A stretch of 26,728 nucleotides of DNA from Discostella pseudostelligera (GCA_036940085.1 JALLBK010000405.1:1-26728), one strand, 5' to 3'; counted from the first letter of the stretch, positions 1 through 8,923 are shown. The notes: generated from the sequence alone by a model not told the origin. Made by a program: numbers and translations.

Positions 1-1
1 T

Positions 2-418
2 CATCTCCGTCAAGCATCCAAGCAGGTAATCTCTCGTACCACCAAAGAGATTCGCCGTCAAATTTTCACCCCTGGTAAGGCTCGAGCGAATACTGCTCCT
101 AATTTGGATGTCAATGCTGTTGAATTGGTGACTTTTCATCGTCGAGGTTTCAAAATGACACCGGGTGTACCATTGAATGAGATCTACATCAAAAATACCA
201 AGGGCGGATACCGTCACTACATCCTGCATTTCGGACACTGCCTTCGACGACAAGAGGATCAGGAGGCCAATTTCAATGCACAACATCAGCCGCGTGAGCA
301 CATTCACTTGACCAAGAAGTTGCCACTCCCCTTCGTCATCGGATACATGGAAGACAAGGGGGTTGTGCTACCGATTTCTTTGATGAACTGTGGACCTGGC
401 CAGCAAAGGTGGACCTAG
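2..418 (+). CDS. C-terminal part of an unknown protein (5' end outside window)
   Basis: The frame is open from the left edge to a TAG at 416-418, giving about 138 residues. The first ATG in the window is at 122-124 or later in other frames, so the true start is probably upstream. The visible protein is basic at its start (SKQVISRTTKEIRRQIF) and contains a hydrophobic/aromatic stretch (GGYRHYILHFGHCLRRQ), several His residues and LPLPFVIGYMEDKGVVLP. I do not recognise a family. The end of the reading frame and its stop lie inside a degenerate repeat (392-459), which may mean the natural C-terminus has been lost. It could be an exon of a gene, or a piece of a mobile element like the one suspected around 23.8-24.5 kb. 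That it is coding rests only on the long open frame at the window edge. Confidence 0.4.
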   Translation, partial: HLRQASKQVISRTTKEIRRQIFTPGKARANTAPNLDVNAVELVTFHRRGFKMTPGVPLNEIYIKNTKGGYRHYILHFGHCLRRQEDQEANFNAQHQPREHIHLTKKLPLPFVIGYMEDKGVVLPISLMNCGPGQQRWT

Positions 419-459
419 TCCCTAGCCAGCACAAGTAGGCGGACCGGGCCAGCAAAGGA
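392..459. repeat. Degenerate short tandem repeat, three units
   Basis: Units at 392-410, 411-440 and 441-459 each begin with GGACC and end with a form of GCCAGCAAAGG. The middle unit carries an extra segment and is diverged. The stop codon of the left-edge ORF falls in the middle unit. Confidence 0.6.
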
Positions 460-527
460 ACCAAGATGGCATTTTGATGTACGACTTAACTTCGAGGGGC
501 ACCGCTAGTAATCTAGTGGTTTGGAGA

Positions 528-1427
528 CTATTCATCCACGACGTAACTGATGTGCTCGCCTATCGTTCTCTTTGGATATCTGCCAAACTTGGCAATTTGG
601 GGAAGTGCAGGCGGTGCAGGTGGATTATGAGTGCCTGCTGTCAAAGTTGAATCAGCAGGAGATGAGTGGAGAGTTGAATTGTTCACTTGTGTTGGAATAC
701 TCATCATGCGTGACATGACTCTTGCACCATGGAGCAAGGCTGGAGAAGCTGCAGTGCTCAATTGTTGCAGAGCAGAGTTCGCAGCAGCAATGGCAACATC
801 AGATATAGGTGGGCCACTCCCTTGTTTACCACCCCCCCTTGTTTCAATGAAATAGTCATGATGTTCAGGGCACAGCCTTCTTGAATTGTCCTCGCCCAGT
901 GGGGCAACAAAGTCGTGCTTGTGTTCCCAAATTGCTTGGCAGACAGAATGTACAAGATTGGTGCAGCCACTTTCCTCACATTGTACAGCTTCGAGATCAG
1001 TTAAAAAGATGCTGCATGGCTTGTAGATGGACCAGGCACATTGGAAGACATCGTCACCAGCAGTGCCGGGTGTGGTAGTCAGTGCAGATGCCATAGGTGG
1101 TGCTCCTGCTGATGTGGCCATCATTGTTGTTGTTGCCATTGTGGTCGCCATCACTGCTGTCACTGCTGTCGTCTCTCCTATCTCTCCTGCAACCACCATC
1201 CCCACCCCAGCTGCAGCACCCCCCACCGCAGCAGCTGTTGAGGTGCCTGTCCCTTCAACAGTGGCCGGTGGGGCATTCTTCTTCTTCTGCCTTGTCGACT
1301 TCTTGCCCTTTGTTGCTGCAGTAGTTCCCACTGTCGTCCCTGCTGCTGTTGCTGCCACTAATGTTGATGACAAGGCTTTGGCCGTCACTCTCCCTCCACC
1401 ACCATCGCCCTTGGGTTTCTTTGGCAT
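528..1427 (-). CDS. Hypothetical protein with PHD-like zinc-binding cluster
   Basis: This is a single-exon frame of 299 aa starting MPKKPKGDGGGG. The first 50 residues are Lys/Gly rich with a basic run (KGKKSTRQKKK, residues 40-50), a possible nuclear signal. Residues about 55-122 are almost only Ala, Thr, Gly, Val and Met. A compact Cys/His cluster follows: C130, C138, C150, C155, H160, C163, C186 and H189/H190. The central C-x4-C-x4-H-x2-C core and late C-x2-H pair resemble a PHD/RING-like cross-brace finger, but the first pair is spaced C-x7-C, unlike a canonical PHD. The C-terminus (residues 205-299) is Ser/Pro/Ala rich and ends in a basic-aromatic block with GRYPKRTIGEHISYVV. No catalytic domain is visible. 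The function is unknown. Chromatin reading or a mobile-element accessory role are guesses. The repetitive middle makes some other frames look open too, but only this frame holds the ordered Cys/His set. Confidence 0.5.
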   Translation of the reverse strand: MPKKPKGDGGGGRVTAKALSSTLVAATAAGTTVGTTAATKGKKSTRQKKKNAPPATVEGTGTSTAAAVGGAAAGVGMVVAGEIGETTAVTAVMATTMATTTMMATSAGAPPMASALTTTPGTAGDDVFQCAWSIYKPCSIFLTDLEAVQCEESGCTNLVHSVCQAIWEHKHDFVAPLGEDNSRRLCPEHHDYFIETRGGGKQGSGPPISDVAIAAANSALQQLSTAASPALLHGARVMSRMMSIPTQVNNSTLHSSPADSTLTAGTHNPPAPPALPQIAKFGRYPKRTIGEHISYVVDE

Positions 1428-1584
1428 GTTGGTGAATCGATTGAGAAGGGCTTGTAGTATGACAAGTCAACCAGAGGAGGAGTAATATTATTATGAAGAG
1501 GGGAGTTATTTCAATGGAATTGATGTGCGGAGACCAAAAATTGGATATTTTCAGTATGACTTTCTACATAGGAATTAGTGGCAA

Positions 1585-1605
1585 AATAATGGCTCAGCCA
1601 TTATT
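1585..1605. repeat. Perfect palindrome, 10-bp arms around one base
   Basis: The core AATGGCTCAGCCATT is extended by three complementary bases on each side. The same 15-bp core recurs at 1770-1784. Confidence 0.85.
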
Positions 1606-1643
1606 GGGTTGTCGGCACCTATTTTGCTATGGTGAGATCAGAT

Positions 1644-1686
1644 AATGCTTCAAAAGTTTGACAAACCATACATATTCTGAAGCATT
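1644..1686. repeat. Inverted repeat AATGCTTCA/TGAAGCATT with 25-nt loop
   Basis: The arms at 1644-1652 and 1678-1686 are perfectly complementary. A direct copy of the left arm, AATGCTTCAAAA, lies near 1750. Together with the flanking palindromes this looks like a small non-autonomous element or its relic. Confidence 0.65.
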
Positions 1687-1769
1687 TTTTCACGGGGAAT
1701 CCAGTGGTAATCTCAGATTGGTCTGATTCTTAATACTTGAAAAGTTACAATGCTTCAAAAATTGGAAAA

Positions 1770-1784
1770 ATGGCTCAGCCATTA
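1770..1784. repeat. Second copy of the AATGGCTCAGCCATT palindrome
   Basis: This is an exact copy of the 15-bp core at 1588-1602, 182 bp away. The outer three-base extension is not conserved here. Confidence 0.85.
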
Positions 1785-1884
1785 AAAATGGGTTTGCCCC
1801 ACCGGAACGATAGCCATAGCGTCTCAGGGTGACCACTAGAAAGGAAGAGTCACGAATCTCAATAATAATTTGAATATCTCTGAG

Positions 1885-1905
1885 CTGTCGTAGTCATAAC
1901 GACAG
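1885..1905. repeat. Short hairpin CTGTCGT/ACGACAG
   Basis: Perfect 7-bp arms enclose a 7-nt loop (1892-1898). No T-run follows, so it is not an obvious terminator, and its role is unknown. Confidence 0.5.
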
Positions 1906-2296
1906 ATCTGGAAGGGAGACATCGTCCTAGAAGTATGTTCGTTGAGCTGAACTCCTTATAAGGATGGGTGCCGGAACGACAACGATGTTCTCGATGAGAC
2001 AAATAATATTGAACCTGAATGACCCCATGCAAATCAGCGCCATCGCTTCAAACACTCATCCCATCTAACCATTACCAAACCATCAGCCATTCATAAAAAA
2101 TTAATCAACCATCACCATCAACAACTTCATAGTACTTCATAGAACTTCATCCACCATTTCCCATCGATCATTTTCTACCAGCTGCATCAAATTTCATGTA
2201 ATAAAATTGTGTCCCTCTGCTCTGATTCTGGTCTTTTGAAATTGATGAGCTCCGTGCAGTATCGATAGAGGCCGATCCGTTTGCATTGTCACAAAA

Positions 2297-5200
2297 ATGA
2301 CCAGGGAAGGCGATGATGTTTATGCTTGCAGTAGCATCATCAATGACGCGTCCGCAACAACTTCTGGACATGGGCAGCAATTATCTGGATTGCAGCAATC
2401 TTACGCTCCTGCTCCTGCTCAGGGGGTCATTCCATCATCATCGTCGTCATCATCATCGCAACAGCCATTGCATCTCCAACTGCAACAGCCTCCAAATCCA
2501 AGTATGGCAGACGGAAACAACAATAACTACAACAGCATCATCAGTAGCAACAGCAACAACCCGGAACGTCTATCCTCCCTAATCTACGATCGCACCATTA
2601 AAATACACAAGACAAATTACTCAGATCATGGTTCGCATGGAGTCGCCGCCTATCCATTACTTCATCAGCATGTTGTCACTAACAGTTATAACAATACTGT
2701 TGGGCAAGTGATGTTGGGTGGAGGAGGACCCGATGTTGGTGGTGGAGGTGGAGGGGCTGGTGCAGCTGCTACTACTATGACGGGCATTCAAGGAAATGCC
2801 ATTGGTGGAGCTATCAGGGGGGGTAGTAGTTTATCTGGATATTCCTTGCCCTCGTCGGTGCAGATGCAACTTCAGATGCAGCAAATGACCAACTCTGCTG
2901 GCACGGCGTCGGCTGCATTGCATTCACAACAGCATCACCTGTCATCACTACCACTACCGCTACCGCTACAGAATGGTTTGCCACAGTCAATGACAACTCA
3001 ACAGCAGCAACAACAGCGTCCTGAATTTCAATTGATGCCACCACCACCACCTACGTCGAACAATGCTAGTAGCATGGGGAGTTTTGGAAACCCTATGCAT
3101 CAATTCTTTCTGAACAATCATGGGAATAATAATCTCAGCTCGTCAGTACTTTCTTCTTCGTCCATCAGGACGGGAGGTGCTGCTGGTGGTGGGCAGCTAT
3201 ACAGTAGTGTTAGTGGATTAACCAACACAATGAATGCAACCAGTTCTACAGAGTTAATGGAGGCATTTAATGCGCAAATAGCGGCCAATCATGCAGCAAT
3301 TAATAGCATTACGAATGCAGTGGCATTATCCGCCAATGCCGTGGCGGGTGCAGGTGCTACTGGCTTGGGGAATGGACTCCTCCACAATTACTTGGTTCCG
3401 CAACAACAACCAAACAATCCCATGATGGTTGGCTTGGGGAATTTCAATAGTAGCTTTTCTACACAGCCATTCGATGCCGGTCAGTTGCTGTCGGGCAACT
3501 CAACGAACATGGGTAGCAGTAGTAGTAGTACCATGTCGGTGAACAACTACAACCCCCCACTCGTTGCGCCGTCGATGGGAGGAGGATACATCAATTACAA
3601 CAATCCAGACGACATTGCAATTGCACCACATGTAGTAGACTTCCGGAATGGAAAGAAACGCACGAGTCCTAGCATACCGTTGCATCCTAGTCAGTTACAG
3701 TTTTATACTACTGGCGGAGGCGTCGGGGGGAATAGTTTGTGCAATAGCACAGGAAGTTTGGCCGTTGGCAATTCTAGTATGGGGATGAATTCCGTGGCTG
3801 AAGAAGGAGAGGAAAATGCATTGTTAGGGACGGGTAATATGCAGGTCAACAGTAGTACCGTTCACGCACATCTAATGTTACTGCAGCAAAACCAGCAGAC
3901 GCTGATTCAGCCGCATCAATCGAATATATCCAACGCCACGATAGGCGGAGCCAAAAATCAGGGTGTTGCTTCTCAGCATCATGGTCCAATGCATGTGGCA
4001 TATGACAGCGGCTCGCCCCAATCGGGCGAGCCTGCATTTGGTGAGAAAAGCCAACCTCAGCAAATACAACCTGACAATGCAGACGAAACATCGAGAGCAA
4101 ATTTTATGTTCTCACCTTCATCCTTCGGCGACCCCACTGCCAATGCTTTTCATGCAAACGAGATAATACAAGGAGAGGTCCTTACTAACCCATCAATACC
4201 ATCGTCTAATGCAGGCTTGGATAATTCCGAAGGGAATCTAATCGTACGGAGGGGAGACATATTTCGAATCCCCAAGGCGATTATACATTGCCATCCACCT
4301 TCGGCTGCTGGCAAACCAGCGAGGAATAGACGCAGTAGTAGCAGATCACGGCTCAGCGATGATGACTACGTCGAATACAAGGTTGTTTCACTTTTGGGCC
4401 AAGGGACATTCGCACAAGTGTTCCATTGTATAGACCAAACGTCAGAAAAGGCTGTGGCCGTCAAAATTGTCAAGAACAAACCTGCCTACACACGCCAGGC
4501 TGCAGTTGAAATAGATGTATTCCGTAAGCTTAACGCGCCCTTGGCAGGTGAAGAACGAAGTGAAGATACAAGCGATGGGCAGGATTCGCCTGCCGCAGGG
4601 GGAGAAGGAGAGACGAATGTTTCTGCTACTGTTGCCCAGGATCAGAATTCCATTGCCGAGGGTGGATTTTCGTTATCTGCATCAACGACAGCCACCTCGA
4701 GCGACAAGTCAATCATTCGTTTAATGTGCTACTTCATGCATTGTTCCCACCTATGTCTTGTCTTCGAAATGCTGGGCCCAAACTTGTATGAGATATTAAA
4801 GAAGCGTCAATTCCGTGGGTTGCCTATCGAGGCTGTTCGGGCACTGGTGAGGCAGGCTGCGGAGGGTATACAATTATTAGGCACAAGAAATGTCGTGCAC
4901 TGCGACTTAAAGCCGGAGAATATACTGATGGTTAGGAGTGACGTCGATAGTGTGATTGCAGAATGTAAGAAGATGGGAACAGTTGAAACGAAGGAGGATC
5001 TTGGACGAGTGCCGGATAAGGATTTGATTTCCAAGCCGACACAATCCAATCCTGACAAACCAGGATCCGACGAGGCTAATTCTCAATGGATTAAATTGAT
5101 TGATTTTGGGTCGGCATGCTTTGAGGGGCAAACGACACATACGTACATCCAATCACGGTTTTACCGAAGTCCAGAAGTATTAATTGGACTACCCTATGAT

Positions 5201-7213
5201 TCTGCCATCGATATTTGGTCGTTGGGATGTGTGGCAGCGGAACTGTTTCTAGGGCTCCCCATTCTACCGGGGGTGCACGAACACGATCAACTTGGGAGGA
5301 TTCTTGAAATGGTCGGACCTCTTCCAGATTGGATGGTGGAACAGGGAAGCAAATCGGGAAAGTTCTTCAAACATGCTTTTCCCAGCGATGATTCAACCCA
5401 ATCGGAATGGTTGTTTATGACTCGCCAGGAGTATATCAACGTACTAACCGAAGAGGAAAAACGCAGCAAAGGTGGATTGACGAAGCTCGAACAGCAACAA
5501 ACCAACAGGTATTTTAAGAAAAAGCGGCTTGAGGATATTGTCATGCATCATGGCGTGTGTAACACGCAGAAAGACCGTGAACAATTGGGTCTCTTCGTTC
5601 ATTTTCTTAAGGGCTTGCTCCACCCTGACCCCTGGAAGAGGTGGACAGCCCATCAGGTTTTGAATCATCCATTTTTATCGGGCAACTCCGTCTATCGAAT
5701 GAAGGCAAGCACTGGAGGCGTCGATGTTGATGGTACCCGGTTAGGTGTGAGACCATATGACATTCTCTGGGTACCACCGTGGGACGCATCCATCAGTAAG
5801 AGGAAATTGATAGTTATTCAAAAGGCAAAAGAGAAGGAGGCGCAACAAGCCCAAGTATCCAACAATAGTCGAGCATGCAGACGAGTATCTGGAGCTGACT
5901 TACCTGGAGGTGGCAGTCGCATGCCTATTTCTCAATCAGTTCCCGAGGCACGCGCAATGGTGCCGAATGCTCAATTATCACGATTCTCTGCTCAGGGATC
6001 GCAGATGTTGTATGATCCTCCTCATCGAATACAGACCATGTTACCGCCACAGACTGATTTGTCGGACAAATCTTCACCTACCAAGGCATTTGCTCATGGC
6101 GGTCCACCCATTTACACACTTCCAGCGGCTCTATCATCTAGTCTTGGAGGCGTCGCAATGCCATTGAATTTTCAACAACTGACAGATATCGGTGCTGTTA
6201 ATCCATATCGTACATCTGTTGCCGGAAGAAGTTTCAGTGACAGTATTCATTCTGTGCAGATGTCAGCACAGCAGCAACAACTACATGCGTCACTGTCAGA
6301 ACTATATGATGCCGCTTTGCTTCAGTCGCCACCTTCTCACCCTCCAATCATGGGCGCGCAGAGTTTCTCGGGAATATACTATCAAGGCATGCCAAGGAGT
6401 CATTATCCTCATGTTGAGAGCGATCTCGGATATGCTCTGCAGCGACCAGGGGTTGTGCCAGGAATGGGAAGTGATGCATTTGCTTCTCTTCGAAGACAAT
6501 CATCTCAGTTAAGCTTCAATTCAGCAGCCCTGTTTACACAGCCAAGTCAGATGTTAAGCCCAAGTTTGAGTACTCTTTCTTCACCAACGCCAAGAAATCA
6601 TTTCGCACCACCTGGTCTCAATTCGAATTATCAAGCCGTCTCAATGTCACCTGGGGGTCTTCTGCTTCAAAAACTAGGGCTGCAAGACCAACTGTTTGCT
6701 AATCAATCCAATACTGCCGGTTCAGGGATAAGTCTTCTTTCACAACAATTGGAAGAATATTCACATCCCGATCAGCAGCAGGGTCAATATATTTCCTCAC
6801 GACAAAACCAGTACAAAATGCCTGGTAGTTTGCAATCCGCTTCCACCTCGGCAATAAATCCTGGATCATATCGTGGCGGAGATGTGATATCAAGAGCAGT
6901 CCCAACAGTACATCAATTTCTTCCATTCGACACCCAGCAATGTGCTAGTTTTACAGATCTGAATGGTGGCATGCATCGGACGCATACTATCTTTGAGAAT
7001 GTTAATTTGGGAGCACATGACGACGCGCCAGCTCCAATGTCATTTCCATCCATCGCATACACTCGACCACATGCTAGTAGCTTCAGCGACTTTGGCAATA
7101 ACATGATACCGAATTCGAGTCTTCCCTTCGTCTTGCAAAACAACGGATTTGATGAGAGCTATTCAACGGATGGCCCGTCAGTAGAGCAGCAGAAACGACC
7201 ATCTATGGGATGA
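2297..7213 (+). CDS. YAK1: Yak1-like DYRK-family dual-specificity protein kinase
   Basis: This is one uninterrupted frame of 1638 aa. Residues 1-690 are low complexity (Gln, Ser, Asn, Gly). The kinase domain spans about 694-1125, and a Ser/Gln/Pro-rich tail follows. Visible kinase elements are the glycine loop LLGQGTFAQVF (699-709), VAIK lysine K723 in VAVKIVKNKPAY, alpha-C glutamate E738, catalytic loop HCDLKPEN (D870), DFGSACFE (D936) and the activation segment TYIQSRFYRSPEVLIGLPY. The YIQSRFYRSPEVL-GLPY segment, the NKPAY motif and the GLPILPG loop point to Yak1 rather than DYRK1/2. Yak1 kinases act in growth and stress signalling and autophosphorylate on the second Tyr of an activation-loop YxY. 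Oddities are His948 where the first Tyr normally sits, Ala706 instead of the third loop glycine, an insert of about 57 residues (747-803) before beta-4, and about 48 extra residues between the catalytic loop and DFG. The start at 2297 is the first ATG of the frame after a stop, in AAAAATGA. An upstream exon cannot be excluded. Confidence 0.93.
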   Translation: MTREGDDVYACSSIINDASATTSGHGQQLSGLQQSYAPAPAQGVIPSSSSSSSSQQPLHLQLQQPPNPSMADGNNNNYNSIISSNSNNPERLSSLIYDRTIKIHKTNYSDHGSHGVAAYPLLHQHVVTNSYNNTVGQVMLGGGGPDVGGGGGGAGAAATTMTGIQGNAIGGAIRGGSSLSGYSLPSSVQMQLQMQQMTNSAGTASAALHSQQHHLSSLPLPLPLQNGLPQSMTTQQQQQQRPEFQLMPPPPPTSNNASSMGSFGNPMHQFFLNNHGNNNLSSSVLSSSSIRTGGAAGGGQLYSSVSGLTNTMNATSSTELMEAFNAQIAANHAAINSITNAVALSANAVAGAGATGLGNGLLHNYLVPQQQPNNPMMVGLGNFNSSFSTQPFDAGQLLSGNSTNMGSSSSSTMSVNNYNPPLVAPSMGGGYINYNNPDDIAIAPHVVDFRNGKKRTSPSIPLHPSQLQFYTTGGGVGGNSLCNSTGSLAVGNSSMGMNSVAEEGEENALLGTGNMQVNSSTVHAHLMLLQQNQQTLIQPHQSNISNATIGGAKNQGVASQHHGPMHVAYDSGSPQSGEPAFGEKSQPQQIQPDNADETSRANFMFSPSSFGDPTANAFHANEIIQGEVLTNPSIPSSNAGLDNSEGNLIVRRGDIFRIPKAIIHCHPPSAAGKPARNRRSSSRSRLSDDDYVEYKVVSLLGQGTFAQVFHCIDQTSEKAVAVKIVKNKPAYTRQAAVEIDVFRKLNAPLAGEERSEDTSDGQDSPAAGGEGETNVSATVAQDQNSIAEGGFSLSASTTATSSDKSIIRLMCYFMHCSHLCLVFEMLGPNLYEILKKRQFRGLPIEAVRALVRQAAEGIQLLGTRNVVHCDLKPENILMVRSDVDSVIAECKKMGTVETKEDLGRVPDKDLISKPTQSNPDKPGSDEANSQWIKLIDFGSACFEGQTTHTYIQSRFYRSPEVLIGLPYDSAIDIWSLGCVAAELFLGLPILPGVHEHDQLGRILEMVGPLPDWMVEQGSKSGKFFKHAFPSDDSTQSEWLFMTRQEYINVLTEEEKRSKGGLTKLEQQQTNRYFKKKRLEDIVMHHGVCNTQKDREQLGLFVHFLKGLLHPDPWKRWTAHQVLNHPFLSGNSVYRMKASTGGVDVDGTRLGVRPYDILWVPPWDASISKRKLIVIQKAKEKEAQQAQVSNNSRACRRVSGADLPGGGSRMPISQSVPEARAMVPNAQLSRFSAQGSQMLYDPPHRIQTMLPPQTDLSDKSSPTKAFAHGGPPIYTLPAALSSSLGGVAMPLNFQQLTDIGAVNPYRTSVAGRSFSDSIHSVQMSAQQQQLHASLSELYDAALLQSPPSHPPIMGAQSFSGIYYQGMPRSHYPHVESDLGYALQRPGVVPGMGSDAFASLRRQSSQLSFNSAALFTQPSQMLSPSLSTLSSPTPRNHFAPPGLNSNYQAVSMSPGGLLLQKLGLQDQLFANQSNTAGSGISLLSQQLEEYSHPDQQQGQYISSRQNQYKMPGSLQSASTSAINPGSYRGGDVISRAVPTVHQFLPFDTQQCASFTDLNGGMHRTHTIFENVNLGAHDDAPAPMSFPSIAYTRPHASSFSDFGNNMIPNSSLPFVLQNNGFDESYSTDGPSVEQQKRPSMG
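4010..4032 (+). repeat. GC-rich hairpin inside the Yak1-like coding region
   Basis: GGCTCGCCC (4010-4018) pairs perfectly with GGGCGAGCC (4024-4032) across a 5-nt loop. It lies in the low-complexity N-terminal part of the kinase and encodes SGSPQSGEP. Confidence 0.7.
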
Positions 7214-7477
7214 GGTTACCATACCAACAACTTGTGTCGGCTGAGGATATATGATGATTGACAATGCGTGTAATGATTACAGGCTTCCATTATTGGCTGC
7301 TATGCGGTTTAGTCTCATTATTATAAACAGAAGATCACAAATTACAATGTGATGCACTCTCTCAAATCTCAAAGGCAGACCAATGAGCGAGGTGCGATGC
7401 ACAATAAATAGTGTCTGTTATATTTCCAAGCCCCTATCAACTCCCCATACCCACCACAACTACCGTCGGATGACTAC

Positions 7478-8507
7478 CTACTTCTTCTTCTCCAACTTCG
7501 CCATATATTCACAATATTCATCAATCAATACCGGCCAAGCACTCTCACTCTCATCATATGACTTCAATGCATCTGCATCAGGATATTCGTAGCTAAAGTC
7601 GAGGAAACTTCTCCACTGATCGAGGGTGATTTTCGAGTAATTTTCATCCTTGGTAGCCGCGAGGAAATTGCAAAATGTTTCAAGTCGATGGGAGGATATG
7701 CGACCCCCCGTGAGACACATATTGAGTAATGCAATGACCATATCCTTATCGAGGGTTTTGTGTGTCCCAGCTCGGTTGAATTGGAAGCAAAACTAGAGTG
7801 CAAGATAAGCACACCAAAGTTGGGCATCAGTACAGCACAAGAAATAATGGGTGATCCCTACCTTGTAAAAGTCAGCAAAGTCCTCACGTTCCATAAATCC
7901 CGTATCCAAGGAAGGCAATATCTTCTTGAATTTGTCAATCGAGTCCAATTGCAATGCACGACATCCCGAAATCCACTCGTCCTTTTGAATTTCGGCGGGT
8001 TTCTTATTGGCACCTAGTTTCCAAAGCAATACGAGGACACGGACATCCTCGAGGGGATCGAGATCAAGCTGTTCACAGAGTTTGCAAATTCCTGTGTTTG
8101 TGAAGTGTAGAAAAGTAGGACGAAATTGGTTCAGAAACTTTTGGAAATTGACTTCATATTATTATCTCCCCCCTCCCCCCCACTGGATACAGTTCACACT
8201 TCTTACCCTCCATACCAGCTGCATCCGGATTATCCTCATCACATATCTCCTCAAACATCTTCTCCGCCTTAACATCATTGACACTCAATGATGATGACGA
8301 CCGTTCCAAAGCCAGGTTCTTCCCACTGCCGGTCCGACGCACGGACGACGCCTTGCTGCGACGGCTGCTGCTGGAAGTATTGTTGTTGTTGCTGGACGAA
8401 GTAGTAGGAGAGGAGGAGGAGCTTCCCCACATCTTTGTAGTTGTACCACCTTCTGCTACTGAACCTACTGCTGATGCTGCTGCTGCCTTGCGCTTTTTAC
8501 CGGGCAT
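7478..8507 (-). CDS. DCN1: DCN1-like (DCUN1D) cullin neddylation factor, three exons
   Basis: The exons, in transcript order, are 8507-8207, 8091-7862 and 7792-7478. They join in frame to 281 aa. The splice sites are GAGG|GTAAGA...cacag|GA and CAAG|GTAGGG...ctctag|TT. DCN1 proteins act as scaffold E3 factors that bring the NEDD8-charged E2 to cullins. Residues 1-75 are a Ser/Asn/Thr-rich extension with basic patches (MPGKKRKAAAA; SSRRSKASSVRR), and no UBA domain is visible. The rest is the PONY/cullin-binding domain, including EDVRVLVLLWKLGANK, FMEREDFADFYKFC, FNRAGTHKTLDKDMVIALLN and the C-terminal acidic/aromatic patch AWPVLIDEYCEYM, which corresponds to the family's cullin-contact surface. 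The length is usual for the family apart from the N-terminal extension. It is convergent with the Yak1-like gene, with 264 bp between them in which I see nothing notable. An E2F-like site lies 166 bp upstream of the start. Confidence 0.94.
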
Positions 8508-8923
8508 TGAGATTAGGGAGGAGCGGAAGGTCTCTCGATTATCGTAACTTCAATTATCTCCTGCTCGAGGCCGGCAGGGTGATTGCTGCCGTCGAAGAAG
8601 ATAGAAGGCTGTGCCTCGTTTTCGTTTTGATTGAGGTCATCTTCTCTTTTGCGTCTTTTTTGAGTCAAATGCTCCCGCCAAAACGTCAACGGACAGACTG
8701 AAGCAAGTGGTCACCGTCGACGGACAGGCTCTGACTCCAGGATTCGATCGGCGACGGATGAACCTTCGATATTCATGAGCCTTTGAACAATTATTGTGCA
8801 ATAGTCTGCAATAGTGATCAGCAGTGATTCAAATACAACAAATATTATTCATACAGGCTTAGGAGTGTGTTGCTTTAGGTCTCTTTGTTGTTGGACTCAT
8901 CGGTTTATTTCACGCGACGACGA
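8508..8923. other. Intergenic DNA: DCN1 promoter side and 3' flank of MIC19-like gene
   Basis: No ORF was supported. It contains TCCCGCC at 8673-8679 (TTTTGGCGGGAG read on the minus strand, the strand of DCN1) and two related 13-mers of the form CGTCRACGGACAG at 8684-8696 and 8715-8727. Confidence 0.5.
8673..8679 (-). promoter_or_regulatory. E2F/DP-like site upstream of DCN1
   Basis: On the minus strand this reads TTTTGGCGGGAG, close to the E2F consensus TTTSGCGS. It is 166 bp 5' of the DCN1 ATG. It is one of 12 exact GGCGGGA heptamers in the window. Confidence 0.45.

Larger units (their letters stand above)
1428..2296. other. Long non-coding interval upstream of the Yak1-like kinase
   Basis: No convincing ORF was seen. 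The left half (1585-1905) is rich in palindromes and a repeated AATGCTTCAAAA word, described separately. At 1954-1963 there is CCTTATAAGG, a perfect CC(A/T)6GG (CArG) box inside a 12-bp palindrome. The right end (about 2040-2296) is A/C-rich with short repeats of ACTTCATAG and probably holds the 5' UTR of the kinase gene, including a start-stop ATGTAA at 2196-2201 and a seven-codon upstream ORF at 2245-2268. Confidence 0.5.

Noticed and set aside
1027..1485. Ala/Val-rich plus-strand ORF of 152 aa
   Set aside because: It is the complement of the Ala/Thr-rich part of the zinc-finger protein. It has only hydrophobic low complexity and no ordered motif.
8154..8206. C-terminal end CELYPVGGRGEIII of the first DCN1 frame
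   Set aside because: It is read-through into intron 1. Splicing at GAGG|GTAAGA continues directly into the conserved DCN1 domain.
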